A stretch of DNA of 64,000 bases from an uncultured Shimia sp. (GTDB lineage: Bacteria; Pseudomonadota; Alphaproteobacteria; Rhodobacterales; Rhodobacteraceae): contig NZ_CAJXIV010000007.1 of assembly GCF_913054185.1 (NCBI RefSeq), positions 1-64,000 of the forward strand. The letters are read 5' to 3'. A model generated the notes under the pieces. That model searched no databases. It was given only the letters and a program-made list of their open reading frames with translations, and had not been told where the DNA came from. The translations under genes were made by a program, and so were the position numbers. Below, in pieces: positions 34,198-45,000 of this stretch (the stretch's first letter is position 1; every line of letters begins with the position of its first letter).

Positions 34198-35016
34198 ATG
34201 GGATTCCCCGGCACTTGGATGACCGAAAGTGAAAGTGTGGTGTATCGAGTCGTGCCAAAATGCGCATGCTCCACCATCGGACAAATCATGTTTTATTCGG
34301 ATCATGGCGAATTTTTCGATGGGGATATCCACGATGCCAAAGGTGGCATGCACAAGTGGGCCTTAGAAGAAAGCCATCAGCCAATTACAAACAATGTGCG
34401 CGAGCACAGTTCTTATGCGTTCACCTGTGTACGCAATCCCTACACCCGCATTCTATCGTCATTCTTTGACAAGATTTGTGGCATTCAGCGCAATGGAAAG
34501 CGGTACCGTGGCAACTTGGTGCCGATGTTGATCCAGAAGTATGGCATCGAAGTGGGTGGCGAAGACGGCAAGCAAGAGTTCGACCAAATTCAAAGCTTTC
34601 GCAGGTTTCTGCTGTTTGCTCGTGACACCATCCGTTGGCGCCGCCCTATGGATCCTGACATTCACTGGTCCGCGATGTCCGGGCATGTTTCTACGTTTAT
34701 CGTGAACGGCGGCACCTACGATAAAATTGTGTGGACCGAACAATTTAATGACGGCATGCAAGGCGTCCTAGATAGCATTGAAACGCCGCACGCTGTTGAT
34801 TTAACTCATATCCCGCGCTTCAACGAGTCTGAGGGGCATGGTCCAAAACGTGCGCATCCTGTGGAGGACTATTTCGACGACCTCTCGATGCATCTCGTCT
34901 ACGAAATCTTCAAGCGTGACTTCCAGTTGTTCAAATACGATTTTGAGAATCCCGGCAACAAAATGCCAATTGGTGAAATCGATCTGGACGAAGTACACGC
35001 TAAACTTGGCGATTGA
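34198..35016 (+). CDS. Sulfotransferase family protein
   Basis: 272 residues. VVPKCACSTI (20-27) is the 5'-phosphosulfate-binding motif of carbohydrate sulfotransferases of the Sulfotransfer_2 type, and CVRNPYTRILSSFF (77-90) is the 3'-phosphate motif binding PAPS. The start ATG 34198 has GGAGG seven bases ahead; a TTG at 34129 opens a longer frame with a low-complexity N-terminus and is not favoured. It is divergent from a GT14-like gene, so a sulfated surface polysaccharide is plausible. The acceptor is unknown. Confidence 0.85.
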   Translation: MGFPGTWMTESESVVYRVVPKCACSTIGQIMFYSDHGEFFDGDIHDAKGGMHKWALEESHQPITNNVREHSSYAFTCVRNPYTRILSSFFDKICGIQRNGKRYRGNLVPMLIQKYGIEVGGEDGKQEFDQIQSFRRFLLFARDTIRWRRPMDPDIHWSAMSGHVSTFIVNGGTYDKIVWTEQFNDGMQGVLDSIETPHAVDLTHIPRFNESEGHGPKRAHPVEDYFDDLSMHLVYEIFKRDFQLFKYDFENPGNKMPIGEIDLDEVHAKLGD

Positions 35017-35180
35017 GCTGCTGGCTTAGCGGTGAAATGAAGGCCATGGGAGTTTGTGCAAACGCGCGCCGGCAATGCGATATTTGTGTGACGTTTTGCA
35101 TGGTAGTGGCACCGCTCCTTGCCCATCGGCAACCCTTTCGCTAAAGCCACAGGCGTAGTGAATTCACAAGGACCATAGCT

Positions 35181-36671
35181 ATGGCCAAGCAGAAGAAAGC
35201 CCCCCGCCCCAAGGCCGTCGCGCCTAAGGGGTTTCGCGACTATTTTGGTGTAGAGGTGACCGAACGCGCCGAAATGCTGCATCAGATCGCCGGGGTGTAT
35301 CATCGCTATGGTTTTGAGGCCCTTGAAAGCAGCGCAGTGGAAACCGTTGAAGCGTTAGGTAAGTTCTTGCCTGACGTGGATCGCCCGAATGAGGGCGTGT
35401 TTGCATGGCAGGAATACGACGAAAAAGACAACGGCGATTGGATGGCTCTGCGCTATGATCTGACAGCGCCTTTGGCGCGGGTCTATGCTCAGCACCGAAA
35501 CGATCTGCCAAACCCTTACCGTCGTTATGCGATGGGGCCGGTTTGGCGCAATGAGAAGCCTGGGCCGGGTCGGTACCGCCAGTTTTATCAATGTGATGCG
35601 GATACCGTAGGCACAGCGAGCATGGCGGCCGATGCCGAAATCTGTGCGATGCTGTCTGATACACTCGAAACTGTTGGGATTCCGCGCGGAGACTACCTTG
35701 TGCGGGTGAACAACCGCAAAGTCATGAACGGCGTGTTGGAAGTCATGGGGCTTGGCGAAGATCAGGCGGCCAAGGACAACGTGCTGCGCACCATCGACAA
35801 ATTTGACAAAGTTGGCGAGAGCGGTGTGCGCGCACTTCTGGGCAAGGGGCGTTTGGATGCATCTGGTGCCTATATAGATGGTGTTGGTCTAAGCGACGAT
35901 CAAGTTGAACCAGTGATCGCATTTTTGACCTCCAAGGCGGATGATGTTGCCAAGACCTTTGAGAATCTGCGGGATGCCGTTGGCGCGTCAGCCATCGGCG
36001 CCGAAGGTATTGCTGAGTTGGAGCAAATCGGCGATTTGCTGGCTGCTGGTGGATATGGCAATGATCGGATCGAAATAGATCCGTCAATTGTGCGTGGCCT
36101 TGGTTACTACACAGGGCCGGTATTTGAAGCCGAATTAACCTTTGAAATCTTCGATGACAAAGGACGCAAACGGCAGTTTGGATCTGTGTCAGGTGGTGGA
36201 CGCTATGACGATCTGGTGAAGCGTTTCACCGGGCAAGCGGTCCCTGCAACGGGGCTGTCTATTGGTGTGGATCGCCTGCTGGCGGCTCTGCGTGAGAAAG
36301 GCCGCATGGGTGCCACGTCCCTAGGCCCAGTTGTAGTGACCGTGATGGATCGCGACCGGATGGCAGATTATCAGGCCATGGTATCGGAGTTGCGCAATGC
36401 CGGCATTCGCGCCGAGATGTATCTTGGGAACCCAAAGAACTTTGGCAACCAGCTGAAGTATGCTGACAAACGCAACTCGCCGATTGCCGTGATCGAAGGT
36501 GGCGACGAAAAGGCCAGCGGCGTGGTGCAAATCAAAGATCTGATCCTCGGCGCTAAAATTGCGGAAAACGCCACACTTGAAGAGTGGAAAGAACGTCCGA
36601 GCCAGTTTGAAGTGCCGCGTGGTGACATGGTTTCGAAAGTGCGTGAAATCCTTGATGGGCAGGCTGGGTGA
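35181..36671 (+). CDS. hisS: Histidine--tRNA ligase
   Basis: 496 residues of a class II synthetase. [13 protein letters not shown] (motif 1 side), [13 protein letters not shown], motif 2 [22 protein letters not shown], the histidine-specific [12 protein letters not shown] and motif 3 [12 protein letters not shown] are all present. It charges tRNA-His in the cytosol. It is longer than the enterobacterial form, as often in alphaproteobacteria. ATG 35181 follows AAGGA. The stop overlaps the hisZ start (TGATG). The 164-base gap before it holds a long-range imperfect repeat (GGCTTAGCG and CGCTAAAGCC) of unknown meaning. Confidence 0.95.
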   Translation: MAKQKKAPRPKAVAPKGFRDYFGVEVTERAEMLHQIAGVYHRYGFEALESSAVETVEALGKFLPDVDRPNEGVFAWQEYDEKDNGDWMALRYDLTAPLARVYAQHRNDLPNPYRRYAMGPVWRNEKPGPGRYRQFYQCDADTVGTASMAADAEICAMLSDTLETVGIPRGDYLVRVNNRKVMNGVLEVMGLGEDQAAKDNVLRTIDKFDKVGESGVRALLGKGRLDASGAYIDGVGLSDDQVEPVIAFLTSKADDVAKTFENLRDAVGASAIGAEGIAELEQIGDLLAAGGYGNDRIEIDPSIVRGLGYYTGPVFEAELTFEIFDDKGRKRQFGSVSGGGRYDDLVKRFTGQAVPATGLSIGVDRLLAALREKGRMGATSLGPVVVTVMDRDRMADYQAMVSELRNAGIRAEMYLGNPKNFGNQLKYADKRNSPIAVIEGGDEKASGVVQIKDLILGAKIAENATLEEWKERPSQFEVPRGDMVSKVREILDGQAG

Positions 36672-37756
36672 TGGCCGGAAAAGAAAAAATCCGGGCGCGG
36701 GCGGCGGCGCTTACTTCTCAGTTTGAGGCTGCCGGAGCTGTTTCAGTGGAAACGTCCATGTTGCTGCCCGCTGAGGCACTTCTTGATCTCTATGGTGAGG
36801 ATATTCGCGGGCGGGCGTATGTGACCTCTGATGCCCTGCGCGGCGAACAGATGCTGCGCCCTGATTTTACCGTGCCAGTTGTGCAAATGCACATGTCTGA
36901 TGGGGCTGAACCGGCACGCTATACTTATGCGGGTGAAGTTTTTCGACGTCAGGAAGAAGATCAGTCGCGGCCCAATGAGTATTTTCAGGTTGGTTACGAG
37001 GTTTTTGACCGAAACAACCCGGCGGCCAGCGACGCAGAAGTCTTTGCCGTGATGCAAGATGCGCTGAAAGGTGTGGAGCTGCGGGCGGCAACAGGGGACA
37101 TTGGTATTTTGGCTGCTGCTGTGGCTGGCCTTGAGACCACTGAGCGGCGCAAGCAGGCTTTGGCACGTCACATCTGGCGGCCACGGAAATTCAAGGCATT
37201 GCTGGATCGTTACTCCGGGAAATCTGAGGTCCCGCCGAGTCGTGCTGCGCTTTTGGCCGCGGATGACCCGATGTTACATGATTTTCCTGACATTGGCTTG
37301 CGCTCTCAAGCCGAGGTGGCCGCGCGAATCGAAGGCCTACGAGCCGAAGCCGTGGCTGAACCGATTTCGGCATTGCAGGTTGAACTAATCGAAGCGCTGC
37401 TTGTAGTGCGTGAGACCCTGCCGAATGCGCTGGAGCACATTCGTGATTTGGCTGTTGATATGCCGGCAATCACAGAGGCGACTTTCCGGTTGCGCGATCG
37501 CATGCATGCGCTTGAGGCGCGCGGCGTTGATGTCGAAAGTCTCGAATTTGAGGCAAGCTACGGGCGCACGTCGATGGAATACTATGACGGATTTGTCTTT
37601 GGTTTTTATGTGCCGGGCCGGGCGGACTTGCCACCAGTGGCCACCGGGGGGCGCTACGACGCGCTGACGCGTGTACTTGGTCAAGGTCGTGAAATTCCAG
37701 CAGTGGGTGGCGTTATTCGCCCGGGAATTCTGGTGGAACTGGAGGATGCGGCATGA
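36671..37756 (+). CDS. hisZ: ATP phosphoribosyltransferase regulatory subunit
   Basis: 361 residues related to the HisS catalytic core: MLRPDFTVPVVQMHM, GEVFRRQEEDQSRPNEYFQVGYE (motif 2-like) and FGFYVPGR...ATGGRYDALTRVLG (motif 3-like). HisZ lacks aminoacylation and partners with the short HisG to form the first enzyme of histidine synthesis. Start and stop both overlap neighbours (TGATG with hisS, ATGA with hisG), so the three are translationally coupled. Confidence 0.93.
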   Translation: MAGKEKIRARAAALTSQFEAAGAVSVETSMLLPAEALLDLYGEDIRGRAYVTSDALRGEQMLRPDFTVPVVQMHMSDGAEPARYTYAGEVFRRQEEDQSRPNEYFQVGYEVFDRNNPAASDAEVFAVMQDALKGVELRAATGDIGILAAAVAGLETTERRKQALARHIWRPRKFKALLDRYSGKSEVPPSRAALLAADDPMLHDFPDIGLRSQAEVAARIEGLRAEAVAEPISALQVELIEALLVVRETLPNALEHIRDLAVDMPAITEATFRLRDRMHALEARGVDVESLEFEASYGRTSMEYYDGFVFGFYVPGRADLPPVATGGRYDALTRVLGQGREIPAVGGVIRPGILVELEDAA

Positions 37757-38451
37757 CCATCAAGTTGGGTGTGCCTTCCAAAGGGCGTCTGATGGAAAAA
37801 ACTTTTGATTGGTTTGGTGCGCGTGGCGTGGGCTTGAGCCGAACTGGGTCGGATCGGGAGTATGCCGGTGCTGTTAAGGGTGTCGACGGGGTTGAACTGG
37901 TGCTTCTTTCTGCGGGTGAGATACCGCGTGAGCTGGCCGCAGGGCGGATTCACCTTGGCGTGACCGGCACCGATCTGGTGCGCGAGAAGCTGGGCCAGTG
38001 GGAACAACAAGTTCAGGAAAAAGCTGAATTGGGCTTTGGACATGCTGACTTGATCATTGCAGTGCCTGGTTGCTGGGTGGATGTAGATACTCTTGAAGAT
38101 CTGGATGCCGCATCGGCGGCATTCCGGCGCGAGCATGGCTTCCGGCTTCGAATTGCTACGAAGTATCACCGTCTGGTTCGGGAGTTTCTTCAAGACAACG
38201 GGGTCGCGGATTATCAACTCGTGGACAGCCAGGGCGCAACCGAAGGCACCATCAAAAACCTGACGGCAGAGGGTGTGGCGGATATTACCTCTACCGGTGA
38301 CACATTGCGGGCGAACCATCTTAAAATACTGTCTGATGCATTGGTGTTGAAGTCGCAGGCGACGTTGTTCAAAAGCCGGAAGGCCGAAATGGACGATGAA
38401 GAGCGGGCTACAATGAAGAGGCTCCTTTCAATCTTGGGCTTGGGCGATTGA
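37753..38451 (+). CDS. hisG: ATP phosphoribosyltransferase catalytic subunit, short form
   Basis: 232 residues, the short HisG form that lacks the C-terminal regulatory domain and needs HisZ. It starts IKLGVPSKGRLMEKTFDWF and carries the PRPP-binding-like stretch DSQGATEGTIKNLTAEGVADITSTGDTLRANHL. It joins ATP and PRPP in the first step of histidine synthesis. It overlaps hisZ by ATGA. Confidence 0.95.
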   Translation: MTIKLGVPSKGRLMEKTFDWFGARGVGLSRTGSDREYAGAVKGVDGVELVLLSAGEIPRELAAGRIHLGVTGTDLVREKLGQWEQQVQEKAELGFGHADLIIAVPGCWVDVDTLEDLDAASAAFRREHGFRLRIATKYHRLVREFLQDNGVADYQLVDSQGATEGTIKNLTAEGVADITSTGDTLRANHLKILSDALVLKSQATLFKSRKAEMDDEERATMKRLLSILGLGD

Positions 38452-38521
38452 CGTCTGCGTAGGCAGGTTTTTGCAGGTTTTAACAATCCGTGCTTGGCCC
38501 CGCTGACGGCGATGCTAAGAA

Positions 38522-38548
38522 GGGTCTCCCTAAGCTTTGAGGAGACCC
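38522..38548 (+). promoter_or_regulatory. tex: Hairpin that can mask the tex ribosome binding site
   Basis: GGGTCTCC (38522-38529) pairs perfectly with GGAGACCC (38541-38548) across 11 bases. The right arm contains the GAGGAG ribosome site that serves the GTG start at 38554, so folding would hide it. The stem has no T-run and is in the leader, not after a gene end. Confidence 0.5.
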
Positions 38549-38553
38549 GACCC

Positions 38554-40905
38554 GTGGATATCAGCACCCGCATTTTCCGAACAATTGCTGGCGAGATTGC
38601 CGCGAAACCTGAACAGGTCGGTGCAGCTGTAAAGCTGTTGGATGGAGGTGCGACGGTGCCGTTTGTGGCACGGTATCGTAAAGAGGTTACCGGCGGTCTG
38701 GATGACACGCAGTTGCGGACTTTGGCGGATCGATTGGCCTATTTGCGCGAGCTTGAAGCACGACGTGAGACTGTATCGGCATCGATCAGCGAACAGGGGA
38801 AAATGACCGACTCTTTGGCCAAGGCCATCGTCGGTGCGGAAACCAAAGCGACCCTAGAAGATATTTATCTGCCTTATAAGCCGAAACGACGTACCAAAGC
38901 GATGATTGCGCGCGAAAATGGGCTGGCGCCTTTGGCCGCGGCAATTATGGCGGATCGGGCTGCTGATCCCGAAACGCTGGCTGCTGGATTCATCACTGAG
39001 GCTGTCGTTGATGTGAAGGCCGCGCTTGACGGCGCGCGTGATATTGTGGCTGAGGGATTGACTGAGAATGCAGGGCTGCTTGGCGAACTGCGCTCTTTCC
39101 TTCAAAAAGAGGCGATTGTAGCGGCGAAAGTAATTTCCGGACAAGAACAGACGGGTGCCAAATTTTCCGACTACTTCGAACATTCTGAGTTGTGGTCAAA
39201 AGTGCCCAGCCACAGAGCTTTGGCGATGATGCGGGCTTCCAAAGAGGGGGTGATAGCGCTGGATATTGGCCCAGATCCTGAAGCCGGTAAGGCGCGGGCA
39301 GAAAAGATGGTTGCCAGTGTTCTCGACACGCGTACGGATGCGCCTGGAGACAGATGGCTGCGCAAGGTCGCTGGCTGGACTTGGCGCGTGAAGCTGAGCC
39401 TGACGATGACTGTAGATTTGATGGGCGAACTGCGGGGGCGGGCGCAGGAAGAGGCCATTCAGGTGTTTGCGCGAAACTTGAAAGACTTGCTGTTGGCGGC
39501 ACCAGCCGGTGCAAAGGCCACTCTTGGGCTGGATCCAGGTATACGAACCGGTGTGAAAGCTGCGGTGGTGGACAGCACAGGCAAGCTTGTGGACACAGCG
39601 ACGATTTATCCGTTTCAGCCAAAGAATGATGTGCGTGGGGCCGAAGCTGCAATTATGGCGTTGATTGCCAAGCACAATGTGGAACTGGTCGCGATTGGCA
39701 ATGGTACGGCGAGTCGGGAGACTGAGAAGCTGGTGGGCGAGACTCTGAAGCTTCTGCCTAAGGGTGTTAAAGCACCAACAAGGGTGATCGTGAGCGAGGC
39801 TGGCGCGTCGGTTTATTCCGCAAGCGAGCTGGCCGCACGTGAGTTTCCAAATTTGGATGTGTCTCTGCGAGGTGCAGTGTCAATTGCGCGGCGCCTGCAA
39901 GACCCTTTGGCGGAGCTTGTGAAAATCGAGCCAAAATCGATTGGCGTGGGTCAGTATCAGCACGATGTGGATCAACACCGCTTGGGCAAATCTCTGGAGG
40001 CGGTCGTTGAAGATGCTGTGAACGCGGTCGGCGTGGACTTGAATATGGCCTCCGCGCCACTGTTGGCACATGTGTCTGGTCTTGGGCCGTCCTTGGCCGA
40101 AGCAATTGTGTCGCATCGCGATGCCAATGGAGCATTTGGGTCGCGCAAAGCGTTGCTGGATGTGGCGCGGCTAGGGCCGGCAGCGTTTGAGCAATGCGCG
40201 GGTTTCTTGCGGATCATGGATGGCGGTGAACCTCTGGACGCAAGTGCGGTGCACCCTGAAGCATATGATGTTGCTCGTAAAATTGTTTCGGCCTGCGGGC
40301 GCGATGTACGCACATTGATGGGCGATGGTTCCGCATTGAAGTCGCTGCGTGCAGAAGAATTTGTGTCCGAAAAGTTTGGTTTGCCAACCGTGCGGGACAT
40401 TCTAGGCGAGTTGGAAAAGCCGGGCAGGGATCCGCGACCGACATTCAAGACAGCGACGTTTACAGACGGTGTGGAACAGATTTCTGATCTTAAGGCGGGA
40501 ATGACCTTGGAAGGCACAGTGACCAATGTGGCGGCCTTTGGCGCCTTTGTCGACGTTGGGGTGCATCAAGATGGCCTTGTTCATGTGAGCCAGTTGGCGG
40601 ATCGGTTTGTCAAAGACCCGCATGAAGTGGTGAAGGCTGGTGATGTGGTCAATGTCACGGTTACCGAAGTTGATGTGCCGCGCAAACGGATTGGCCTGTC
40701 GATGCGCAAGGACGGTGGGACGTCGGCTAAAGAGGATCGCGACGCGCGATCAGGGCTTGGCGGCAAGGGGCGCGGTGGTGCCGGTGTCGGGCAACGTGGC
40801 AAAGGTCAGCGAAGCAGCGGCAGTAATAACTACGCTGCCAAACCTAAGCAGGACAGCGGCGGCGCATTGGGGGCGGCGCTGATGGATGCGATGCGGAAGA
40901 AGTAG
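38554..40905 (+). CDS. tex: Tex-like RNA-binding transcription accessory protein
   Basis: 783 residues from a GTG start with GAGGAG nine bases before it; upstream in-frame ATGs have no such site. Domain order is the usual one: N-terminal helical Tex region with [17 protein letters not shown], a YqgF/RNase H-like fold ([17 protein letters not shown]), helix-hairpin-helix repeats ([30 protein letters not shown]) and a C-terminal S1 domain ([26 protein letters not shown]). The tail is Gly/Lys-rich. Tex binds nucleic acid and influences transcription. It follows hisG after about 100 bases. Confidence 0.95.
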   Translation: MDISTRIFRTIAGEIAAKPEQVGAAVKLLDGGATVPFVARYRKEVTGGLDDTQLRTLADRLAYLRELEARRETVSASISEQGKMTDSLAKAIVGAETKATLEDIYLPYKPKRRTKAMIARENGLAPLAAAIMADRAADPETLAAGFITEAVVDVKAALDGARDIVAEGLTENAGLLGELRSFLQKEAIVAAKVISGQEQTGAKFSDYFEHSELWSKVPSHRALAMMRASKEGVIALDIGPDPEAGKARAEKMVASVLDTRTDAPGDRWLRKVAGWTWRVKLSLTMTVDLMGELRGRAQEEAIQVFARNLKDLLLAAPAGAKATLGLDPGIRTGVKAAVVDSTGKLVDTATIYPFQPKNDVRGAEAAIMALIAKHNVELVAIGNGTASRETEKLVGETLKLLPKGVKAPTRVIVSEAGASVYSASELAAREFPNLDVSLRGAVSIARRLQDPLAELVKIEPKSIGVGQYQHDVDQHRLGKSLEAVVEDAVNAVGVDLNMASAPLLAHVSGLGPSLAEAIVSHRDANGAFGSRKALLDVARLGPAAFEQCAGFLRIMDGGEPLDASAVHPEAYDVARKIVSACGRDVRTLMGDGSALKSLRAEEFVSEKFGLPTVRDILGELEKPGRDPRPTFKTATFTDGVEQISDLKAGMTLEGTVTNVAAFGAFVDVGVHQDGLVHVSQLADRFVKDPHEVVKAGDVVNVTVTEVDVPRKRIGLSMRKDGGTSAKEDRDARSGLGGKGRGGAGVGQRGKGQRSSGSNNYAAKPKQDSGGALGAALMDAMRKK

Positions 40906-40973
40906 GCGCAATATTTGGGCGCGCCTGGCTTTGATCCGGTGCGTCCAACTTGAGACGATCACAACAATGGTTG

Positions 40974-41411
40974 TCAGGTTAGCAGGGTAGCCATTTGACG
41001 CATGGCCAGCGCGTATCCATTCACGCCAAATCCAGCGATCACGCCTTCGGCGCGGGCGGAAACGTAGCTGTGGTGGCGAAACGTCTCACGTTTGTGGATG
41101 TTGGAGATGTGCACTTCCAGAACAGGCCCTTCGAACATGTTTAGCGCGTCCAGAATTGCGACGGAAGTATGCGAATAGGCTGCCGGGTTGATGATAACTC
41201 CGGCAGCCTTTTCACGGGCTTCATGAATCCATTCGACGAGCTGGCCCTCGGAGTTGGATTGCAACTGTTTCACAGTGAGACCACAATCAGCACCAACCTG
41301 CGCACACGCAGCTTCGACATCCGCTAGCGTGTCAGTCCCGTAAATTTCTGGCTCACGTTTGCCGAGAAGGTTCAGGTTCGGGCCGTTCAGAATGTAGATT
41401 GTTTTGCTCAT
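40974..41411 (-). CDS. aroQ: 3-dehydroquinate dehydratase, type II
   Basis: 145 residues. [19 protein letters not shown] carries the catalytic Tyr24 and Arg18, [13 protein letters not shown] the substrate Asn/Ser, and [20 protein letters not shown] the catalytic His and binding Arg. Type II enzymes dehydrate 3-dehydroquinate in the shikimate pathway, forming dodecamers. It is convergent with tex. Confidence 0.95.
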   Translation of the reverse strand: MSKTIYILNGPNLNLLGKREPEIYGTDTLADVEAACAQVGADCGLTVKQLQSNSEGQLVEWIHEAREKAAGVIINPAAYSHTSVAILDALNMFEGPVLEVHISNIHKRETFRHHSYVSARAEGVIAGFGVNGYALAMRQMATLLT

Positions 41412-41472
41412 TGTGCCACGTGCCTTTTACTGTTGCGTTGAGGTAGCCGGAAAACCGGTGTGGGAGCAAGGT

Positions 41473-41913
41473 TTAGGACTTTAGATCACGCAGTATCACG
41501 TTTGTCTGTGCCGAACTTACCGCAGGGAGCGTAAAGAGAAAGTCTTCCAAGAACCTATTGTAAGCTTCGATGTCCGTGCATCGCACTCGCATGTGATAAT
41601 CCGCGGTGCCAGTCGTTGCGAAACACATACGGATTTCTTCTCGCGCATTGACGGCTTCGATAAAGCGCTTGAGATTGGCCGGGTCGTGGCGGGTGAGTTG
41701 CACGTGTACGATCGCGTGAAAAGTCAGTCCCAGTTTTTCGGACTGCAATCGCGCTCCGTACCCGACAATCAAACCAGCCTCCTCAAACGCGCGGACGCGA
41801 CGCCAGCAAGCTGACGTTGACATGCCAACCTTCTCCGCCAGCTCTGCGTTGGACAGTCGACAGTCTTTCTCCAGAAGGGCAAGTAACTGACGGTCTTTTG
41901 CATCCAGATTCAT
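41473..41913 (-). CDS. Lrp/AsnC-family transcriptional regulator
   Basis: 146 residues. LDAKDRQLLALLEKDCRLSNAELAEKVGMSTSACWRRVRAFEEAGLI is the HTH, followed by the RAM ligand-binding domain ending SSAQTNVILRDLK. ATG 41913 follows GGAAGGA; a longer frame from 42024 is rejected. It is divergent from the indolepyruvate oxidoreductase gene across 129 bases, a common pairing, so it probably controls that gene in response to an amino acid. Confidence 0.92.
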   Translation of the reverse strand: MNLDAKDRQLLALLEKDCRLSNAELAEKVGMSTSACWRRVRAFEEAGLIVGYGARLQSEKLGLTFHAIVHVQLTRHDPANLKRFIEAVNAREEIRMCFATTGTADYHMRVRCTDIEAYNRFLEDFLFTLPAVSSAQTNVILRDLKS

Positions 41914-42042
41914 GGCATGTCCTTCCAAGTTTTGGCACTTAGGCGAAGCAGAAATTCGCCGTGGGTGAGGATACTGCAATAGTCTGGAACAGGAAACCGG
42001 ATTGCATGTGAGATCATTCCTCAATTAAAGAGGAGCGCGCCA

Positions 42043-45000
42043 ATGACCGAAGCTAGCCACGAATTTGACAGCTATTCCCTGTCTGACCGTTATGACCGGA
42101 CGACGGGACGGGTGTTCTTGACCGGAACGCAGGCTCTGGTTCGTATTATGTTTGATCAGGCGCGACGCGATAGAGACGCAGGCCTGAACACTGGTGGCTT
42201 TGTTTCTGGATATCGCGGCTCCCCATTGGGCGGTGTCGACTTGGAGTTTTGGCGAGAGCGCAAACGCACCAAAGACCAAAACATCACTTTTATGCCTGCC
42301 GTGAACGAAGACCTCGGTGCAACAGCCGTTTTGGGAGCCCAGCAAGCAACGCTGGATCCTGAGTGCGACGTCGAGGGGCTGTTCTCCATGTGGTACGGCA
42401 AAGGCCCGGGTGTGGACCGCTCTGGCGACGCGCTCAAACACGGCAACGCCTATGGTTCCTCCTCCAAAGGCGGTGTTCTGGTTGTTGCGGGAGACGACCA
42501 TGGATGCGTCAGCTCCTCGATGCCGCATCAATCTGATGTGGCCTTCATGTCGTGGTTCATGCCAACCCTAAACCCGGCAAGTGTTGATGAGTATCAGGCA
42601 TTTGGCGAATACGGGATAGCGCTGAGCCGGTTCTCGGGAGCCTGGGTTGGGTTCAAGGCAATTTCAGAGACGGTGGAATCCGGCCGATCTGTGGAGTTAC
42701 AGGCGGATCGTCAGTTTGTTGATCCTGAATTTGAGATGCCAGCCGGCGGTTTGCATGTGCGCCCCAGTGACTTGCCTAGCCCAGAGATTGAAACGCGTAT
42801 CGGGCATAAGCTCCGCGCTGTTGAAGCCTTTGTCGAAGCGAATCCAATTGATCAACGTATCTATGATGTAGGTGAGGCGACCTTTGGGTTTGTGACTACA
42901 GGCAAGGGACACTTGGATCTCATGGAAGCACTTCGGCTTCTTGGATTGGATGAGGCCGCTTGCCGGCGTTTGGGGATCGACATTTATAAGGTCGGCATGG
43001 TCTGGCCGTTGGCGCGACGTGACGCGTTGGCTTTTGTACGCGGCAAAACGGAGGTGCTCGTCATCGAAGAGAAGCGCGGCATCATCGAAAGCCAGTTTAA
43101 AGAGTATTTCTATGATTGGCCTGGGGACAAGCCGGAGAAAATGGTTGGCAAGCATCGCGCGGCGGGTGACCCGCTTTTGCCATGGACCGGTGAGTTGTCG
43201 CCCAAAATGCTGGTGCCGGTTGTTGCTGAGCGCCTGGCGCGATTGTTCCCAGAAGAAGGCCTGCTTGAGAAGGCGGCGGCGCTGATCGAAGCAAAACCAC
43301 CAGTGTTGAATGTTGAGGGGGCAAATCGGACACCGTATTTCTGTTCAGGTTGCCCGCACAATACGTCGACCAAACTGCCTGACGGCTCCAAAGCCATGAG
43401 TGGCATTGGCTGCCATGTCATGGCGAGCTGGATGAACCGTGAAACCGGCGGCTACGCGCAGATGGGGGGCGAAGGCGTGCCAGTCGCTGTGGCGCAGAAG
43501 TACAATGGTAATAAACACATTTTTCAAAACCTAGGGGAAGGCACTTGGTATCATTCTGGGTCACTCGCGATCCGGCAAGCTGTCGCCGCAAATGCCAATA
43601 TCACTTATAAAGTGTTGTTCAACGACGCTGTGGCTATGACTGGTGGGCAGCCGGTGGACGGCCCGGTTTCGGTGCACGGAATTGCCTGGAATGCCCGTGC
43701 CGAAGGCGTGACGCGGATTGCATTGGTGAGCGATGATATCGGCAAATTTGAGAAATCTGATTTCCCGCCAGAAACCTCCTTTCATGATCGTGTGGACATG
43801 GACCCGGTCCAGCGAGAATTGCGCGAAATCGAGGGTGTTACTCTCCTTATTTACGAACAAACATGCGCCACCGAGAAGCGACGCCGTCGCAAGCGTGGCA
43901 CGATGGAAGACCCGGATACGTTTGCCTTTATCAATGAGCTGGTTTGTGAAGGTTGTGGTGATTGCTCCAAGGCATCCAACTGTTTGAGTGTGGAGCCGGT
44001 GGAGACTGAATTTGGTCGTAAGCGTAAGATCAATTTATCGACCTGCAACAAAGACTTTTCCTGTGTCGATGGCTTTTGCCCCAGCTTTGTAACTGTGGAA
44101 GGGGCAAAGCGGCGCAAAAAGGATGGCGCTGACGTGGATGTAGCCACACTGCTGGCAAACGTGCCAGCGCCCAAGGTGACTTCTTTGGATAAACCGTTTG
44201 ATTTGTTGGTGACAGGCGTTGGTGGCACTGGCGTTGTGACTGTAGGTGCGCTGATTACAATGGCGGCACACTTGGAGGGGTTGGGCAGCTCAGTGCTCGA
44301 TTTCACCGGGTTCGCGCAAAAGTTTGGCACTGTGTTGAGCTATATCCGTCTGGGAGCGAGCCCCGCAGCGGTCAATCAAGTGCGTATCGAAAGCGGTGCG
44401 GCGGATGCGGTAATTGGCTGCGACGTGGTGGTGAGTTCCGCGCCAAAAGCCAGTTTGCATTACCGCAAAGGTGCGCAGGTGGTCCTAAATACCGCAGAAA
44501 TGCCCACTGGTGATCTTGTACTCAATCGGGATGCGGACCTGAAAGCCGGCGTGCGGGAAGATGTCATCCGTAAAGCTGTTGGCACTGAAAATGTGCGGGC
44601 GCTTAATGCCAACAATATGGCCGAGAAGATGATGGGTGACTCTGTATTCGCCAATGTGATGTTGTTGGGGTTTGCTTATCAGAGGGGATTGGTTCCGGTG
44701 AGTGAAGTGGCTCTCAAACAAGCGGTTTTGCTCAATGGTGTGGCTGTTGAGAAAAACGCCAAGGCTTTTGATATTGGGCGCGTGCTGGCACATGATCCAG
44801 ATGCTTTCTCATGGGAGAAGCAGCGCGAAGAGGAAACCGCCAAAGCCGTTATTGCCAAACGTGTGGCCTTTCTAACGGACTACCAGGATGCCACTTATGC
44901 GGGACGGTTTGAGAAACGCATGTCAAACCTAGCGAAGGTGTTGCCGGATGATTTGCTGATTGAGGCGGCCAAGTCACTGTTTAAGCTGATGGCATACAAA

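Noticed and set aside
38494-38553. ATG start for tex at 38494
   Set aside because: It lies before the ribosome-site hairpin; the GTG at 38554 has the GAGGAG site and the family N-terminus.
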